A stretch of 64,000 bases of DNA from Callorhinus ursinus (lineage: Eukaryota > Chordata > Mammalia > Carnivora > Otariidae), in the NCBI RefSeq assembly GCF_003265705.1, contig NW_020313005.1, positions 21,045,864 through 21,109,863 of the forward strand, read 5' to 3'. The translations under genes and the position numbers were made by a program. Positions 49,001 to 60,450 of this stretch are shown here, one piece after another (positions within the stretch are counted from its first letter, which is position 1; the number at the start of each line of letters is the position of its first letter). The notes under the pieces are model-generated. The model was not told the DNA's origin and searched no databases. It was given only the letters and a program-made list of their open reading frames with translations.

Positions 49001-51109
49001 TGCCCATTCGAAAGTTCACTAGGTGTCTGCACGGGCCTCTGAGCGCAAGAGGAGCACCTCGTGGGGATGGGGAGGGAGATTCTTTGCGCGCAGCATGTCC
49101 ACGTGGGGGGAAAGTCTGTCTTTGAGGTCGATTTCCAGCTTGAGCTTCCCTTGCATCTCCTGTGTCCCCCCTCCTGAGATCCTTTGCCCTTTCTCCCCTT
49201 CGGTGTCCTGTGCAACCTTCCAGCTTGGGAACCTCCTATGGATTCGCTTTATTGTCCTTCCATGGCTGATGGTCATGCAGGTCCTTGAAATGGGCTCGGT
49301 GACCATACTGGACATATTACCAGGCTTTAATTTCCTTTTGAGATCTTAGGGATTTAAGTCCCCGAATGCCAAGGACATAGAATTGCTGTGACTCTTCATG
49401 CCTGCCCCCGACCCCAACTTGTCCTTCCTTTGTTCTCCAAGAAGGTCCCTTGCCAGTGCTTCCTCCTGTACCGTCGTCCTTTTTCCCATCAGGGTGATTT
49501 CTTCTTCTTCTGGTGCTCTCGGCTTCCCCCGCCTCACTTCCAGCATCAAGAACAGGCTGGAGAAATTCTCCACCCTATCTCTGCTCCTTCATCTCTGGGG
49601 GTGGTAAATGCTAGTCTTTGGGGGCAATTGCCTTGGCATTTTAAAATGAAAGGGGGAGGAAAAGGGGGAAGATCCCACAATGAAATTATCTTAATTTGAG
49701 ATTCAGACCACAACTGCAGAGAACATCTGTTTTGAAGTCTGCTGTTGTCTTTGTAACCCAAGAGAAAAGCAGGGTAAGATCAGAGGAAGGCCTTAGCCTT
49801 CCACCAGATGAAACCACCTGCAGGCTGGGGAGGGGGCCAGGATTCTGTTCTCCTGGGGTACGGAGCTCCTTGCTAAGAGCCTGCTTCGCTGCTTCTTCAG
49901 GTTATTAAAGAATGCTGGTGCCCCTGCCACCTGCACGAAGGTTATCATCCCTCTACCTCCTCAAGAGGCCAATTTAGGACAAATTAAATTGGAATCCAAA
50001 TTACATGATCCCCAAAGGCTCATAGGGTAGCCTGCATTCTGCATTATCCAGGCCCAGGAGGGAGCAACAATCCCAGGAAATGGGCTCAGTGTGGGCGTGT
50101 AGGAAGCCTCGGAGCCCTGCAGCCTTGATAGGCAGCTCCTCACCTCTTTCTGGGGGAGTAGAGCCCGATTTGCTGCTAGAGGAATACGTGATGTCTAAAC
50201 TGGTGGATTTTATAGTGTCGCTTGGTCTGTGGATTAGGCCAATCCATCCCACATTGTTGGGGCTGCAGATGCAGCTGAATGGTTCATAATTACAGTCTAA
50301 AGAAACTGCAGACAGCAATAGAGCCAACCCAGACCCTTTCTCTCCCTACAGCCCATGCCAAGCTGGCTCCCACAGGGAATGCTAGTGTGGTTATCCTGCA
50401 CTGCACTTGCCCAAAGACAACACATCGGGTGCAGAGAACACTGTCAGATTTCTAGAAATTGAGGCTGATCATCTATCTGTTTCTGTGTACACTGGCTCCT
50501 GCTTTGTGTCTCAAGAGTGTCGCATAACAGACCACGCTGAATGGCGTGGCTTCTGCAAGTGTGGTATCCGCAGACCCAAGGAGATGCCACGGACAGAACT
50601 GCAGTCCCGGGGATACTGTTGTAGGACTGGACATTGTCTTTTTCAGGCTGTGTGGCCTTGGGGAGAATGACCTACCCTCTCAAACTCATTTTTTCCCCTC
50701 TGGCGAGCAGGAGGGCTAGACTTGAAAATTTCTAAGAGACTCCCAGCTAGCTCCAACACATGACAAAGCCAAGATCTAAGACGTTGGCTCCACCGAGGTA
50801 CCACCCACACGATCTTCCTTCTGAACTTGAACTATGGGTTTTCCATGACTCTTAAAACAAATACAAATCTGCAGTTTTCTCTTCTAATCAGGTAGTGCTG
50901 GGATGTCTCAAAGGAGGCCAAAGCTGGGCAAGTTCCCAAATCAGGAACTGAGTGAGGAAGGGGTCTGGAGAGATTTTTAAATTAACATGATCGTTCTCCC
51001 TATCTGTCCCTGAAGACAGTTCAGGTAAATAGAGGATGCAAGTTACTCTGCAAAGGGGATGGTCCTAGAGATTGAACAGGATTTCTTGACTATTCTACCT
51101 CATCCTGGA

Positions 51110-51360
51110 TCTTAATAACAGTAACAACAATTTAACTGGGCATGTTTTCTGACCTGGACACCGTGCTAAGTGCTTTGCATGCAGTATCCCATTTAATGCT
51201 CCAAACGACCCTAAAAGCAGGGTGCTATTATCATCTCTACCTTGAGTGTGGAGGAGCTGAGGTTTTGGAGTAAATGACTAAGGAGCAGGAATTTAGCCAG
51301 TTAGTGGGTAGAGCTAGAGTTCAAACCTGAGTCCTACTCCAAGCCTACAGTGCTCACTCT
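51110..51360 (-). repeat. MIR, reverse
   Basis: CACCGTGCTAAGTGCTTTGC near 51160, GTGCTATTATCATCTCTACC near 51222 and GTTAGTGGGTAGAGCTAGAG near 51300 fit a reverse MIR. Confidence 0.75.
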
Positions 51361-51479
51361 CATCTTTGATTGTGTGTGCCAAGCAGCCCCTAAGTCCTCC
51401 CTCTCCCTGGCCCCCTCCCCCCACTACTTCCCCCTAACTAGGGCTCTTCTTACGGCCCATTGTTTATTGTACCTTCTAA

Positions 51480-51640
51480 ACAATAGCTAATGAGTGTGTA
51501 TTACATGGTTGGGAGAGCCAGGGGTGATTTGATTCCCTGAAACAGAGATGAGGTTGTCACACACAAAGGTTAAGTGGCTCTGCTGAGGTCACAGAGCCAG
51601 CCTGCAGCCCTACAGCTCTGAGCCCGCCACTTGGGTTTTT
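51480..51640 (-). repeat. MIR relic, reverse
   Basis: AGGTTAAGTGGCTCTGCTGA and GGTCACAGAGCCAGCCTGCA are typical reverse MIR words; the rest is diverged. Confidence 0.55.
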
Positions 51641-52837
51641 AAACTGACCCTCAGGCCTTCTGGCATCAGAGTTTAATTAAGAGAGTTATTTTCATTTTCC
51701 TTTCGATCTCCAATTTGCCATTTTATTGCTGCTTGATAATGGTAGATATCGAAGCCCCAGGCAGTTTTCTGCCCCACTGTGCTTTTTTAATGATTCAACT
51801 TCTCACGGAGAAACCACTTGCTTTAGAGTGAAGCTTTAGAGGTCTGTTTCTAGGTCCCTGTGTGCGACGGGAACTGTTGCCTTTTCTCAGAGAAAAAACA
51901 ACCACAAACGCAACTCAGACAGGTTGTTAATTGAGGACTTTTTTTTTTTTTTAATCTTACATTTGAACCTGTAAATCAACATCTGTGAGTCATAAACTTG
52001 TTCTGGATCAGCCGTTAGTGGTCTGAATGTTTTTTGCACCTACCTCCAAGACAGCATATTTTAGCTCAAAACTCAGAGGTTCTTTGGTTTGGTGAAGTTT
52101 AAGATTCAAGAAAGAGACAAATAACTTATTCTAGCACGCTTGTGGAGAGGGAGAGTCTGTCTTCCATGACTGTTTGAAATCTGGTGTATTTTTATCTTTC
52201 TTTTTTATTGAGGCTGGTGTGGGGTTGAGGGGAGGAGTAGTAAAGAGAAAGTTAATGTTTTGGACATCTTCTATGCGTGTGAGGGAATTCTTATAAAAAT
52301 GTGACTAGTTGCTTGATATCATTAATGTCTAACTGCACACCCCTGTCCCCCAACTCTTGCAGCCCTGTGTTGACCCTTATTGACATGAAGTTCCTAGTTT
52401 AGGGAGTTTTAGCGCGTGCTGGGTGTAATTCCCTAGGGTTTAGGAATGTTTAAAAATACAATCCTGTTTTCTCCCAAGTGTAGGAGGATCAGACCACTGT
52501 ATTACAAACAAAAGCAAGGAAGTATTTCCTTGGTTGATTTTTCCCGAGTGCCTCACAAGTTGGAACAACTTGCCTAAGTAGCTGGAACGCAAGGCCCGGC
52601 TGCTCTTGTTTTGCTGATGGGGAAACTGAGGCACAAATGAACCTGAGTGGGCACAAATGCTGGGGAATAGGGGTTCTGCTCTGACACGGGGGACACAGGG
52701 CAGACCTAGGGGCGGAGTCGCTGACATGGTTAAGTTCATCTTCACAAGCCATAGCAGAACCAGCTTCACTTAAACCTTTGAGTTACAGAGAGTTGGTGGT
52801 GAAGTAGACGCTCCTAGTGACCAGGAAGTTGATAGTT

Positions 52838-52930
52838 CCTTACTGAATAGATATTTCCTGAGTGTCTGCAATGTGTCAGGCACTGGGCTAGGGACTGTTT
52901 TTTAGGCTCCGGTAAGATATAAGTGCCATC
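52838..52930 (-). repeat. L2 3' end, reverse
   Basis: TGAATAGATATTTCCTGAGT and GCAATGTGTCAGGCACTGGG match the reverse L2 3' end. Confidence 0.65.
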
Positions 52931-54815
52931 TAAGTTAAGTAGAACACTTACAAGAATCTACTCATGTCGTAAAGAGAATGCAAATTTCATTTATCAACAT
53001 AGATTTGATACTTGCAGGCCCGATTGGATTATTAATATCCCACATTTGTGAACACATTTTAACTTGTTTACATCAGTGCCCCTTGTCCCAAGCGAAGTTT
53101 CAGTTAGATCCGAAGTTAGATGCATAATTTGTGATAACTTCACTGTTCACAATCAGCCTCAAGTAGAAGGAGATTTCCTGGAGGTCTGTGGCGGCCCCTG
53201 GCTATCTCCCCCACCGTCCTGTCTTGCCTAACCCCCTTCCTTGATTCGGACCTTCAAATACTTTGAGCTTCTGTGCTGCAGGACTGGGTTACAAAAGGGT
53301 GATGGACAAGGTGAGATGTCATTGTTGAAGAACCAAAAGAATGAACTCCCCCACTGCGGGAGTGGAGTGGAAAGTGCTTCTGGTTGGATCCTGGTGGGTT
53401 CTTTTAGTGTCTGATGGTGGGGGGTGTCGGCAGCAGGGTTCAGGCTAGCCTGGGGAAGAAAGCTGAAGAGGATTCTGGGGAAGAGAGAAGACTGGCTCTG
53501 AGGCAGCTTCGTTTGCAAGTAGAAAAGTACTCACTTTGATTTAAAAATAACAGCATTTTCTTAACACAACATCAATAAAACAAGATTCCCCAAAGCAACT
53601 CTTGATTTGCTCAGTTCTTTTGCTGATGTATTCAGAGCAGGCAAGGCAGGATGGGTTCAAGATCCTTTCTTTTGCTGCTCCTTTGGGCGTGTAAATATCC
53701 AATTCATTCTTCCAGCCATTTCCTCTGGCTTTTCCCAGGATCAGAAGTGTCTGTTCTTGTCATCTGGAGGCCAGCATTGTTTTCTCACACCTTTTGGAAA
53801 CACAGCTGGATTACAACAATCTTTCAAAAATTAGAATTGTCACATACAAATATTTTCCTCTGGTCACTGAAGGACGGGCGTAATCTGAAGTTGGAACCCG
53901 GAGCCAGAGATTTATTTTCTGTTCCTGGCTCCTTTTCTCATTTGCTGTGGGAAAACAGCAAGTTACTAATACTTCAAGAAGACAAAACTGGGATTAGGTA
54001 AAGGTAAGCAGGTGTGTTAAAACTGATCTGAGTCAGTTGCAGGCAAGTGGTGGTAGTTCAATATAGACTTAGAAATCAGGAAACAGTATTAAAAATAGCT
54101 TTCTTTGAGGTTGTTCAGAAAGACTGATGTTTAATCTTCTAGTTAATCAAAGGTAGACCTCAGTGTCTGGCTCTCGCTATACACGTGTGTCTGTGTACAT
54201 TCCTCTAGATTTATTGGTTGATGTGTTAATTAGAACCAACTAGGTCCACTTATGATAACCAAAGTATTAGTGCAGTCATTAATTACTTGGGATCGTGTTG
54301 TGGTGTCCGAAGTGTCTGGAATTCCCAAATGGAACAGGGGCTGTGCATTGTGATTCTGTCACAGCTGCGAATGATGTACTCCAGAAATTCAAAACCAAGA
54401 GCCTCTGCATCACTTTTTTTGCTGGTGGTGGTGGTAGTAGTAGGGTTGTCAGTTTTACCTAGTGGAGGAGAGTGTGTGAAAGGAAAGGCCAATGGCGACC
54501 TAATTAGAGGAACAGAATAATAGCTTCCCCTAACACCCAACTGCTGCTAGAGGTAAACTGGACGCTTATGGAAGCCCATGACTGGATTCCAGTTTGGGGG
54601 CCCTGTTCCCTGCTCTCCCAATAATAAGCATTTGGGCCTTTGTTTTGGGGTCTCCCGTAGGCTGCTTTGGGCTTGATGCTGCTCAAGGGCCGCGAGAATT
54701 CTGCTCAGGAACGCTGCCTCCGTCTTTTCCTAACTTATTTCTTAACCATGACACGGGGCGGGGGGGGAGGTCTCTGAAAAATCGAAGGCTCCTCCAGAAA
54801 CACAGCACCGAATCC

Positions 54816-54822
54816 TGACTCA
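54816..54822 (+). promoter_or_regulatory. AP-1 site upstream of the p54 promoter
   Basis: A perfect TGACTCA palindrome-type AP-1 consensus lies about 930 bp before the p54 start codon, just outside the CpG island. ETS1 promoters in other mammals are reported to respond to AP-1, so the position is plausible. A 7-bp motif alone can occur by chance. Confidence 0.45.
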
Positions 54823-55339
54823 CTAACCGGCGAGGGCCAGGACTCCCAAAGCCCTTGGAGGACACTGGCTCCAGAACCCCTGCGCCCGCTCGCACGCACG
54901 CCCCTTCCTCCGCATGCCTCACGTCCTGTGTGTCAGTCTTTGTGAATGAATGATGTACACGCACTCGGAAAACTATGCTGCTACTGGGAGGGGGGCAGGA
55001 GCGGGTGACCAAGTCCTCAAGAATGCGTGGCGAATCAGACGGACTTTCCCGAAACGGCCGCAGCAGCCTCTGCCACCCAGCCTGCTCGCGCGCTCTGAGC
55101 CCTTCCCGGCTGGGCACCGGGCTCAGCGCCCTGCTGGCTCCGCGCTCAGCTATCGCCCGCCGGGCGGCTGGGCCACGGCAGGCAGCGGGCGCGGGCGCGG
55201 GCGGCCGCGGAGCTCCGCCCCGCCTTCCTTTCGTTTTTGGGCCACCGCCGCCGATTGGCCGTGGCTCTCTGGCCCCGCCCCCGGACCGCCCCCGCCCCTC
55301 CGGCCCCGCCCCTCCCCCCCGCGGAGAGCCTGGGGGATG

Positions 55340-55746
55340 GGGGGGGCGGGCGCGCAGACCCGGCGGCCGAGGCTCCGCGCCGCGAGAAACGCCCTAAAGA
55401 GGAGGGAGAGAGGGAGGGAGAGCGCGGCTTCGGAGAGCGAGAGCGAGCTGAAGCTGCTTGCCGGCGGAGAGGAGGAGCGGGGCGAGGACGAGGAGGAGCG
55501 GGGCGAGGCGCAGGCGAGGCTGGGACCCGGGGCGCGCGCACTTCTCCGCAAAGTGCCAACTTCCCGGGAGAGAGTGCCGGGCGCGCACCTTCTTGGCGCG
55601 GGGAAAAGTCAGCGGGAATTTGAGATCTTAGGGAAGAAAGTCGGATTCCCCCGGTCCCCCTTCCCCTGTTACTAATCCCCATTAAAAAGACAACAAGAAT
55701 AACAGCAAACTTGCTATAATCCTGTCTGCCCCCCACTCCTGGCACC
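55340..55746 (+). other. ETS1: Probable 5' leader of ETS1 p54, free of ATG
   Basis: Between the ATG near 55336 and the start codon at 55747 there is no ATG in any frame. The first half is G+C rich with purine blocks (GGAGGGAGAGAGG near 55399, GAGGACGAGGAGGAG near 55484); the last 70 bases are A-rich and less structured. The 5' limit is a guess because the transcript start is not visible. The absence of upstream ATGs fits a long leader read by scanning. Confidence 0.6.
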
Positions 55747-55828
55747 ATGAAGGCGGCCGTCGATCTCAAACCGACTCTCACCATCATCAAGACGGAAAAA
55801 GTCGATCTGGAGCTTTTCCCCTCCCCGG
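55747..55828 (+). CDS. ETS1: ETS1 p54 first coding exon
   Basis: First coding exon of p54 c-Ets-1, the main isoform: a nuclear transcription factor that binds GGAA/T sites and acts downstream of Ras/ERK signalling in lymphoid, endothelial and other cells. Twenty-seven codons plus one base read MKAAVDLKPTLTIIKTEK, then VDLELFPSP, identical to the mammalian p54 start as I remember it. The exon ends CGG|GTGAGT (GT at 55829-55830) in phase 1, and the leftover G would complete the Asp codon of the shared exon. The start has a good context (GCACCATGA) and an in-frame TAA lies at 55717-55719. Residues 14-17, IKTE, form the sumoylation motif around Lys15. The Pointed, transactivation and ETS domains are encoded beyond the window. 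The CpG-island promoter lies directly upstream. Confidence 0.98.
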
Positions 55829-56093
55829 GTGAGTGGTGACTGTCGAGGCCCCCACGCCAGCTTTCGGCCAGAGGCTGGGTCCCCTCCGCTTCTCCCCCTT
55901 TCCGCTGTTCCCTCCCAGGCAGTGCGTTTCTGCCTGAGCGAGGCGATGCTGGTGGCAGCTGGAGCAAGGTAGAGAAGAGGAGGACTGTTGGTGGCCTGAG
56001 ACCCTTGTTTAGGGGGTGGTATTTATTATCACAGCTGTGTTTTTGTGAGTAGTGAGAAAAAGCTTATAGAATGTCCAGCACCCTCATTCCTGC

Positions 56094-56115
56094 TTTTTTT
56101 TTTTTTTTTTTTTTT
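56094..56115. repeat. T22 run near the p54 exon
   Basis: Twenty-two T, about 265 bp after the p54 donor. No clear SINE or L1 body is attached. Confidence 0.9.
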
Positions 56116-57559
56116 AAATCTTTCCAAATGAGCGAGCACGCTCTGGCCTTATTCCTTAGCGTTAGGGGGGATGGACACTGCGCAGAAGACATCATCCACA
56201 GCCCCTGCATCCCCCAGACTTGGAGCTGGGTGGAGGGCCCTGGGCAGTAAGAACAGAAACAGTGTCTCGCTGTCTGGCCTACAAGCACATTTTCAAACGT
56301 CTTGCCTTCCTGAGCTCCTCTGTCACATGCCCCTTTGCTATCTAGCTCCTCTTTTCTGGGTTGAGGGCAAGGAGGTGATAGGAGAACTGAAATGATCATC
56401 TTAACTTCTGGAAACATCCCGATTCTATACATGCAGGTTACTTACTTTATCCAAAGCTTTCTCATCTGCCATACGTTTGTCCTCTGGTACCAGAGATCTG
56501 TTAGAAGAGGGAAAACATCCTGACCCCAAGCGTGACTTTGGGTCTTTGGTGGGTGGTGTTACCCAACTCTTTGGTTTGAAGGATTTAGAAGAAGGGGATA
56601 GGAAAGAAATTTGATCTTGTCTTAGACACAATTTTTGATCCTACACAGTTTCATGGGGTCCAGAAGTCCAGGAATAAATGCAGTTTGAGAAGAATAGATG
56701 TTTTCTTTTAGAATAGGGAACTGCCAGCTATCCTTTCGAGATCAGTGATTTTAGAGGTAAAGGTATATATAGTAAGATATGGAGAGAAGGTGAGGCTTTC
56801 TGGAAAATAATTAACTGCTGCTCTGTTGTATCTGATTATTGATAAGTTTAGCTGCTCTTGCCTTTGGTTAACACTTCTTTGCCTCTGCCATCATCAGTTG
56901 CTTATTTTAACCCTTTCTTCACCTGCTTAAACTTCCAACACAAGCCAAGCTGATGTTCTGTCCCTTGGAGATCTTCCCGAAATGTTAATGAAGACATGGC
57001 CCTGTCCTCCCCTGCTGGACCCCCTAACATTCAGCCCCAGGATTGGGAGTTCCACTGGGGAGTGCACAAAGAAGGCTAGGCTTGTTTGTTGTTACAAGGA
57101 TGATGACGGTCAGAGCAATGCTGAGATCAACTAGAACCACGGAGACATTTCAGGCACTTAGACCTACGGTTCGGAAATGATGTCGCTGTGCTGGTTGTGT
57201 TTGGGGTTCAAGGAAGCCAGAATGAATTCTCTTAGTCACAATTGATCCAAGCCATGTATCAAAGAAATGAAGGGATAGTTGCCAGCAGAGATAGAAACTC
57301 AACTAATAGGTTCTTTCTTTAAGAATGGCTTGTTTATATGTGTGTTTATGGGGAAGAGACAGATTTGGCTGTCTGGGAAGTATCGTGTAAGATAGGTCAG
57401 TCCACGTACCTACAGTGGATTTCGTGTGCTGGGAATGAAGAAGCGCCCCTGGAAACACATGTTTTAGATCGCAGTAAACAGCTGAAGTCATTTTGGGGGG
57501 CGGGTAATTTAATATTATATATTAGAGATTCTGAGCATATGGTGTTGTTACTTTGGTTA

Positions 57560-57680
57560 TTGATAAAAATAAGCCTCAGGGCAAGTAACTTTGCTTGGCA
57601 TTCCCATCTGTAAAATGGGACAGTAAGCCCTAATGCTACAGTCAACATCTATTATGATAAGTGTCTTTACAGTGCCTCTC
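57560..57680 (+). repeat. MIR relic
   Basis: GGCAAGTAACTTTGCTTGGC then CCATCTGTAAAATGGGACAG (near 57604) match the MIR core. Confidence 0.65.
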
Positions 57681-57894
57681 TTTTTCAAAAAAGGTTGACA
57701 AGCCACTGATCAGGTTTTGTAAGCAGCCTTCGATACAACAAAATTTCAACAGGTCAGAGAAATTGAGCAATCTTCTGCCATTCATCATAATGAGATTTGA
57801 TTTCTGGCACTGTCTTGGGGAAAACAGAGAAACTTGAAAATATATATAGCAGTTTTAGTTTAGTTTTTTTCCCCTGGATTTTTAGTAGCGTAGA

Positions 57895-58030
57895 TGTGAA
57901 TATTATACCCATATCTCAGAGAGGAAAATAGAGGCCCAGAGAAGGTAAGTCACTTACTTAAGAAAATCTTGTAAGCCAGTGGCTAGAGTAAAATTAATCC
58001 CTTTTTCTAACTTCTCGGTATATGTTGCCT
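57895..58030 (-). repeat. MIR relic, reverse
   Basis: ATACCCATATCTCAGAGAGG and CCCAGAGAAGGTAAGTCACT suggest a reverse MIR. Confidence 0.6.
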
Positions 58031-59059
58031 TGAGTAATACTGCAAGTTGCCTTTGAAAAACTCAGCAAAGAAACTTCAGTTGAGGCTTAAGCTTGCAGGT
58101 GCACGGATAGAAGAAGCATTGGCCAGGGCTGCCTGCCTTTGTTGGTGGGTGGGGAAGACACTGGGTAAGTGGGGATTTGCTTTGCCCATCAGACCATATA
58201 GGACATGTGTTTAAAGTTTAACTTTTCACAACGTGGCTTTGTGTCCACAGCTGTGACTTAAATATATTTCAGAATGATTCTTTGGGTCGTTTAGTTTCTT
58301 ATGTGTGGAGACAACTAGTTTGGGATCTTATCTGGCTTAAATAATTAAACCAGGATTCCGCCCCCCCATCCCACCCCAATCCATGGGAGCCAGTAGGGAG
58401 GCAGTAGGGAAGTGGGTGTTGAAACAGGAGTCCTGGGTTATTTGCCTGTCTTTGTGGCTAGGACCTGATCCAGAACCTTTATTCACATTTCTTCTAGATT
58501 GAGACCTCTCAGGATTTTTAACAGCTTTAAGTACCAAATTAACATATATTTTGAAATAACTTGGGAATTGGACATCCCTTGTAAGTGTAAAGTGGGTATA
58601 CCATTTTGATTGCAATATGTGATTGTAGGGGCTCTCGGATCTTAAATGGGCTAAAACAAACAAAGCCACGGAGAGTGGAGAGTATGGAGTTCCCTCCTGG
58701 TGCGGAGCTTACTGAGAAGGGTGGAGGCTGGGTGCCAAAGCAAATACATTCCCAAGCTGCTTCATTTTCCCCCTCCTTTCCCATTCCACCTTCTCGGTGA
58801 GGTGAGCATAATGTCCAGAGAGGAGTAGGAGTTCTAACTCTGGATGTTCGCTACCCCGGCAGGGGATGTGCATTCATCGGGGACCCCTATTGACCTTAGA
58901 GATAGGAAGATTCGTTCCTTTCGCTGTCCCTTTGGTCAGTCTTTGTGTCTTCATCAGCATAGACAAGAGAGATGGTCAGAGCTGCCCAGGCTATTAAGCT
59001 CACTCGTTCACTGTGCTTCCAGACCCCTGCAGACCACACTCCATTAGTGACTAACGAGC

Positions 59060-59300
59060 CCGGTGGTTCAGAGCCCGGACTCTGGAGCCAGCTTGTCTGG
59101 GTTGGAATCCCAGCTCTGCCACTTACTAGCTGTGTGACTTTGGGCAAATTACTTCAGCTCTCTGTGCTCTCGCTCCTGCATCCACAAAATGAGTGTAATG
59201 ACTGTTCTATCTCATCGGGTTGATTGGAAAATTACGTCTACTGGTGTGCACACAATCTTAAAGCAGTACTCACCCATAACAGATTCTCAACAGTTAACTA
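59060..59300 (+). repeat. MIR, nearly full length
   Basis: Well-kept MIR: GGACTCTGGAGCCAGCTTGT near 59078, CTCTGCCACTTACTAGCTGT near 59113, then CATCCACAAAATGAGTGTAA near 59179. Confidence 0.93.
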
Positions 59301-59835
59301 GAAAACAAGTCAACAGAAAATGAGCCTGACCAGTGTAGAATTTTCGGGGGCCCTTGAAATGTTTCACAGGGGCCACTGCTTGCTATATTGTGCACCTCTT
59401 CTCCTTTTTTAGCTGAGATCTCATGCCAATGAGGTTCCATGCTATGCCTCACAGAGCCAACACAGTGAACCAGGTAACTTTCCGAGTGTCTGAGTGTCTC
59501 CAGGTCCCAACTCAGAGCTAAAGAAAGGCACAGGGGTTGGTCAGTTACTTTGGGTGATGGAGGTGATCAGTGCTACCTCTAAGCAAGAGGGCCACCAAGA
59601 CTAGGGGCCGGGGGGACATTTGAAGGGCTGATGAAAAAAGCAGTGTTTCAGTTATGCAGAGTTGAAAAAGGCATCATGTCCAGTTATTATAAAGTATCTC
59701 ACATTTTATTTATTTATTTGGTTGGCAGAGCTTGCATTCCTGGCATTTTTGGTTGGTTTGTATTGCTGTTTTTTTGTCTATGTAACTTTTTTTCTTTCTT
59801 AAAGAGACCAGACCACCCTGTAGGAGGATCACCAT

Positions 59836-59854
59836 CCCCCCCCCCCCCCCCCCC
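59836..59854. repeat. C19 run
   Basis: Nineteen C in a row. Long C/G runs are uncommon in mammals and error-prone to sequence. Confidence 0.92.
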
Positions 59855-60129
59855 GGCCCAGGGGACAAACCAGCCTGTGGTCAGCCTCCAAGAACCAAGC
59901 TGACCCTGGGCTCCAGCAAAATCTCTGCAAGGCAGAGAGCTGGTTAGTATAAGTCAGGATTTTTCAGGAAAGCAGGGCTCTCTCTTTCAAGGAGCACAGA
60001 TGACTCTACAAGGGCTATGGCAACAGCATAATTACAGACGTCTCTCTGGTTTGTGGAATGAATGACCCGTGGCTCTAGTGGTATCCCATGAGCTAGCATT
60101 GAAGGTAGATTGCTATTCACAAATGACAA

Positions 60130-60310
60130 ATTATGGAGCCTACATTATGTACCTGGCACTCTCACATCAAATAACACTTTTTTACTCTTCACACTAACTC
60201 AGGTGGGGAGAGCTATCATTTTATCCCTTTTTTCAGATGAGGAAAATGATATTCAGGGAGATGCATAATTTGCCCAAGGCCGCACTGTTAGAAACTTACA
60301 AACTGATGAG
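60130..60310 (-). repeat. MIR, reverse
   Basis: TTATCCCTTTTTTCAGATGA and ATTTGCCCAAGGCCGCACTG near 60221-60285 match the reverse MIR. Confidence 0.7.
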
Positions 60311-60398
60311 CTGTGGCAGGCATTTTATACCTAAAGTAAAAGCACCATGTTATTCATAGAAACTCTGGAAATTAAAAGGGGCATATGTTTAAAACAAT

Positions 60399-60400
<2 letters not shown>

Positions 60401-60448
<48 letters not shown>

Positions 60449-60450
60449 TA
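60401..60450. repeat. (TA)n-(CA)n compound repeat
   Basis: TA repeats to about 60436 followed by CA repeats. Self-complementary TA tracts can extrude as hairpins. Confidence 0.93.

Larger units (their letters stand above)
22648..55339 (+). other. ETS1: ETS1 intron between exon B and the p54 promoter region
   Basis: For long-isoform transcripts this is one intron that also runs over the p54 exon. It holds SINEs at 24034, 34195, 35281, 42555 and 43160, and a reverse L1 at 37761 with a SINE inside. It also holds a MIR split by a MER20-like element at 26825, several MIR and L2 relics, simple repeats, a polypurine tract at 25385 and a CpG-rich patch at 29230. Unique-looking parts such as 22690-24000, 27190-28510, 30600-31850, 33000-33940, 40000-42540, 44160-46190, 46410-48880, 49020-50640 and 52935-54800 show no gene. 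Some are likely enhancers, which sequence alone cannot show. Confidence 0.8.
54880..55850 (+). promoter_or_regulatory. ETS1: CpG-island promoter of ETS1 p54
   Basis: A dense run of CpG and G+C surrounds the p54 leader and first exon. It holds several GC boxes (CCCCGCCC at 55273-55280, and related copies near 55208-55221, 55287-55297 and 55303-55313) and an inverted CCAAT box (ATTGG, 55254-55258). There is no convincing TATA box at a suitable distance. This is the usual make-up of a TATA-less, Sp1-dependent promoter, which is how the mammalian ETS1 promoter has been described. Transcription probably starts soon after the GC-box cluster, between about 55300 and 55450, but the exact point cannot be read. 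Possible autoregulatory ETS cores (TTCC) occur at 55225-55228. Confidence 0.88.

Noticed and set aside
54950..55675. 241-residue open frame on the plus strand over the p54 promoter
   Set aside because: Low-complexity Arg/Gly/Pro/Glu text through GC boxes and leader; it ends before the true start codon and has no recognisable domain.
55708..55722. TATA-like CTATAATCC before the p54 ATG
   Set aside because: Too close to the start codon to place a transcript start; it lies in the leader.
55747..55828. Assignment to ETS2 rather than ETS1
   Set aside because: ETS2 starts with a different peptide; the p54 start MKAAVDLKPTL is specific to ETS1.
55146..55967. 273-residue open frame on the minus strand
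   Set aside because: It lies across the CpG island and antisense to the p54 exon. Its Pro/Arg/Ser/Gly-rich text is what G+C-rich DNA gives when stops are rare.
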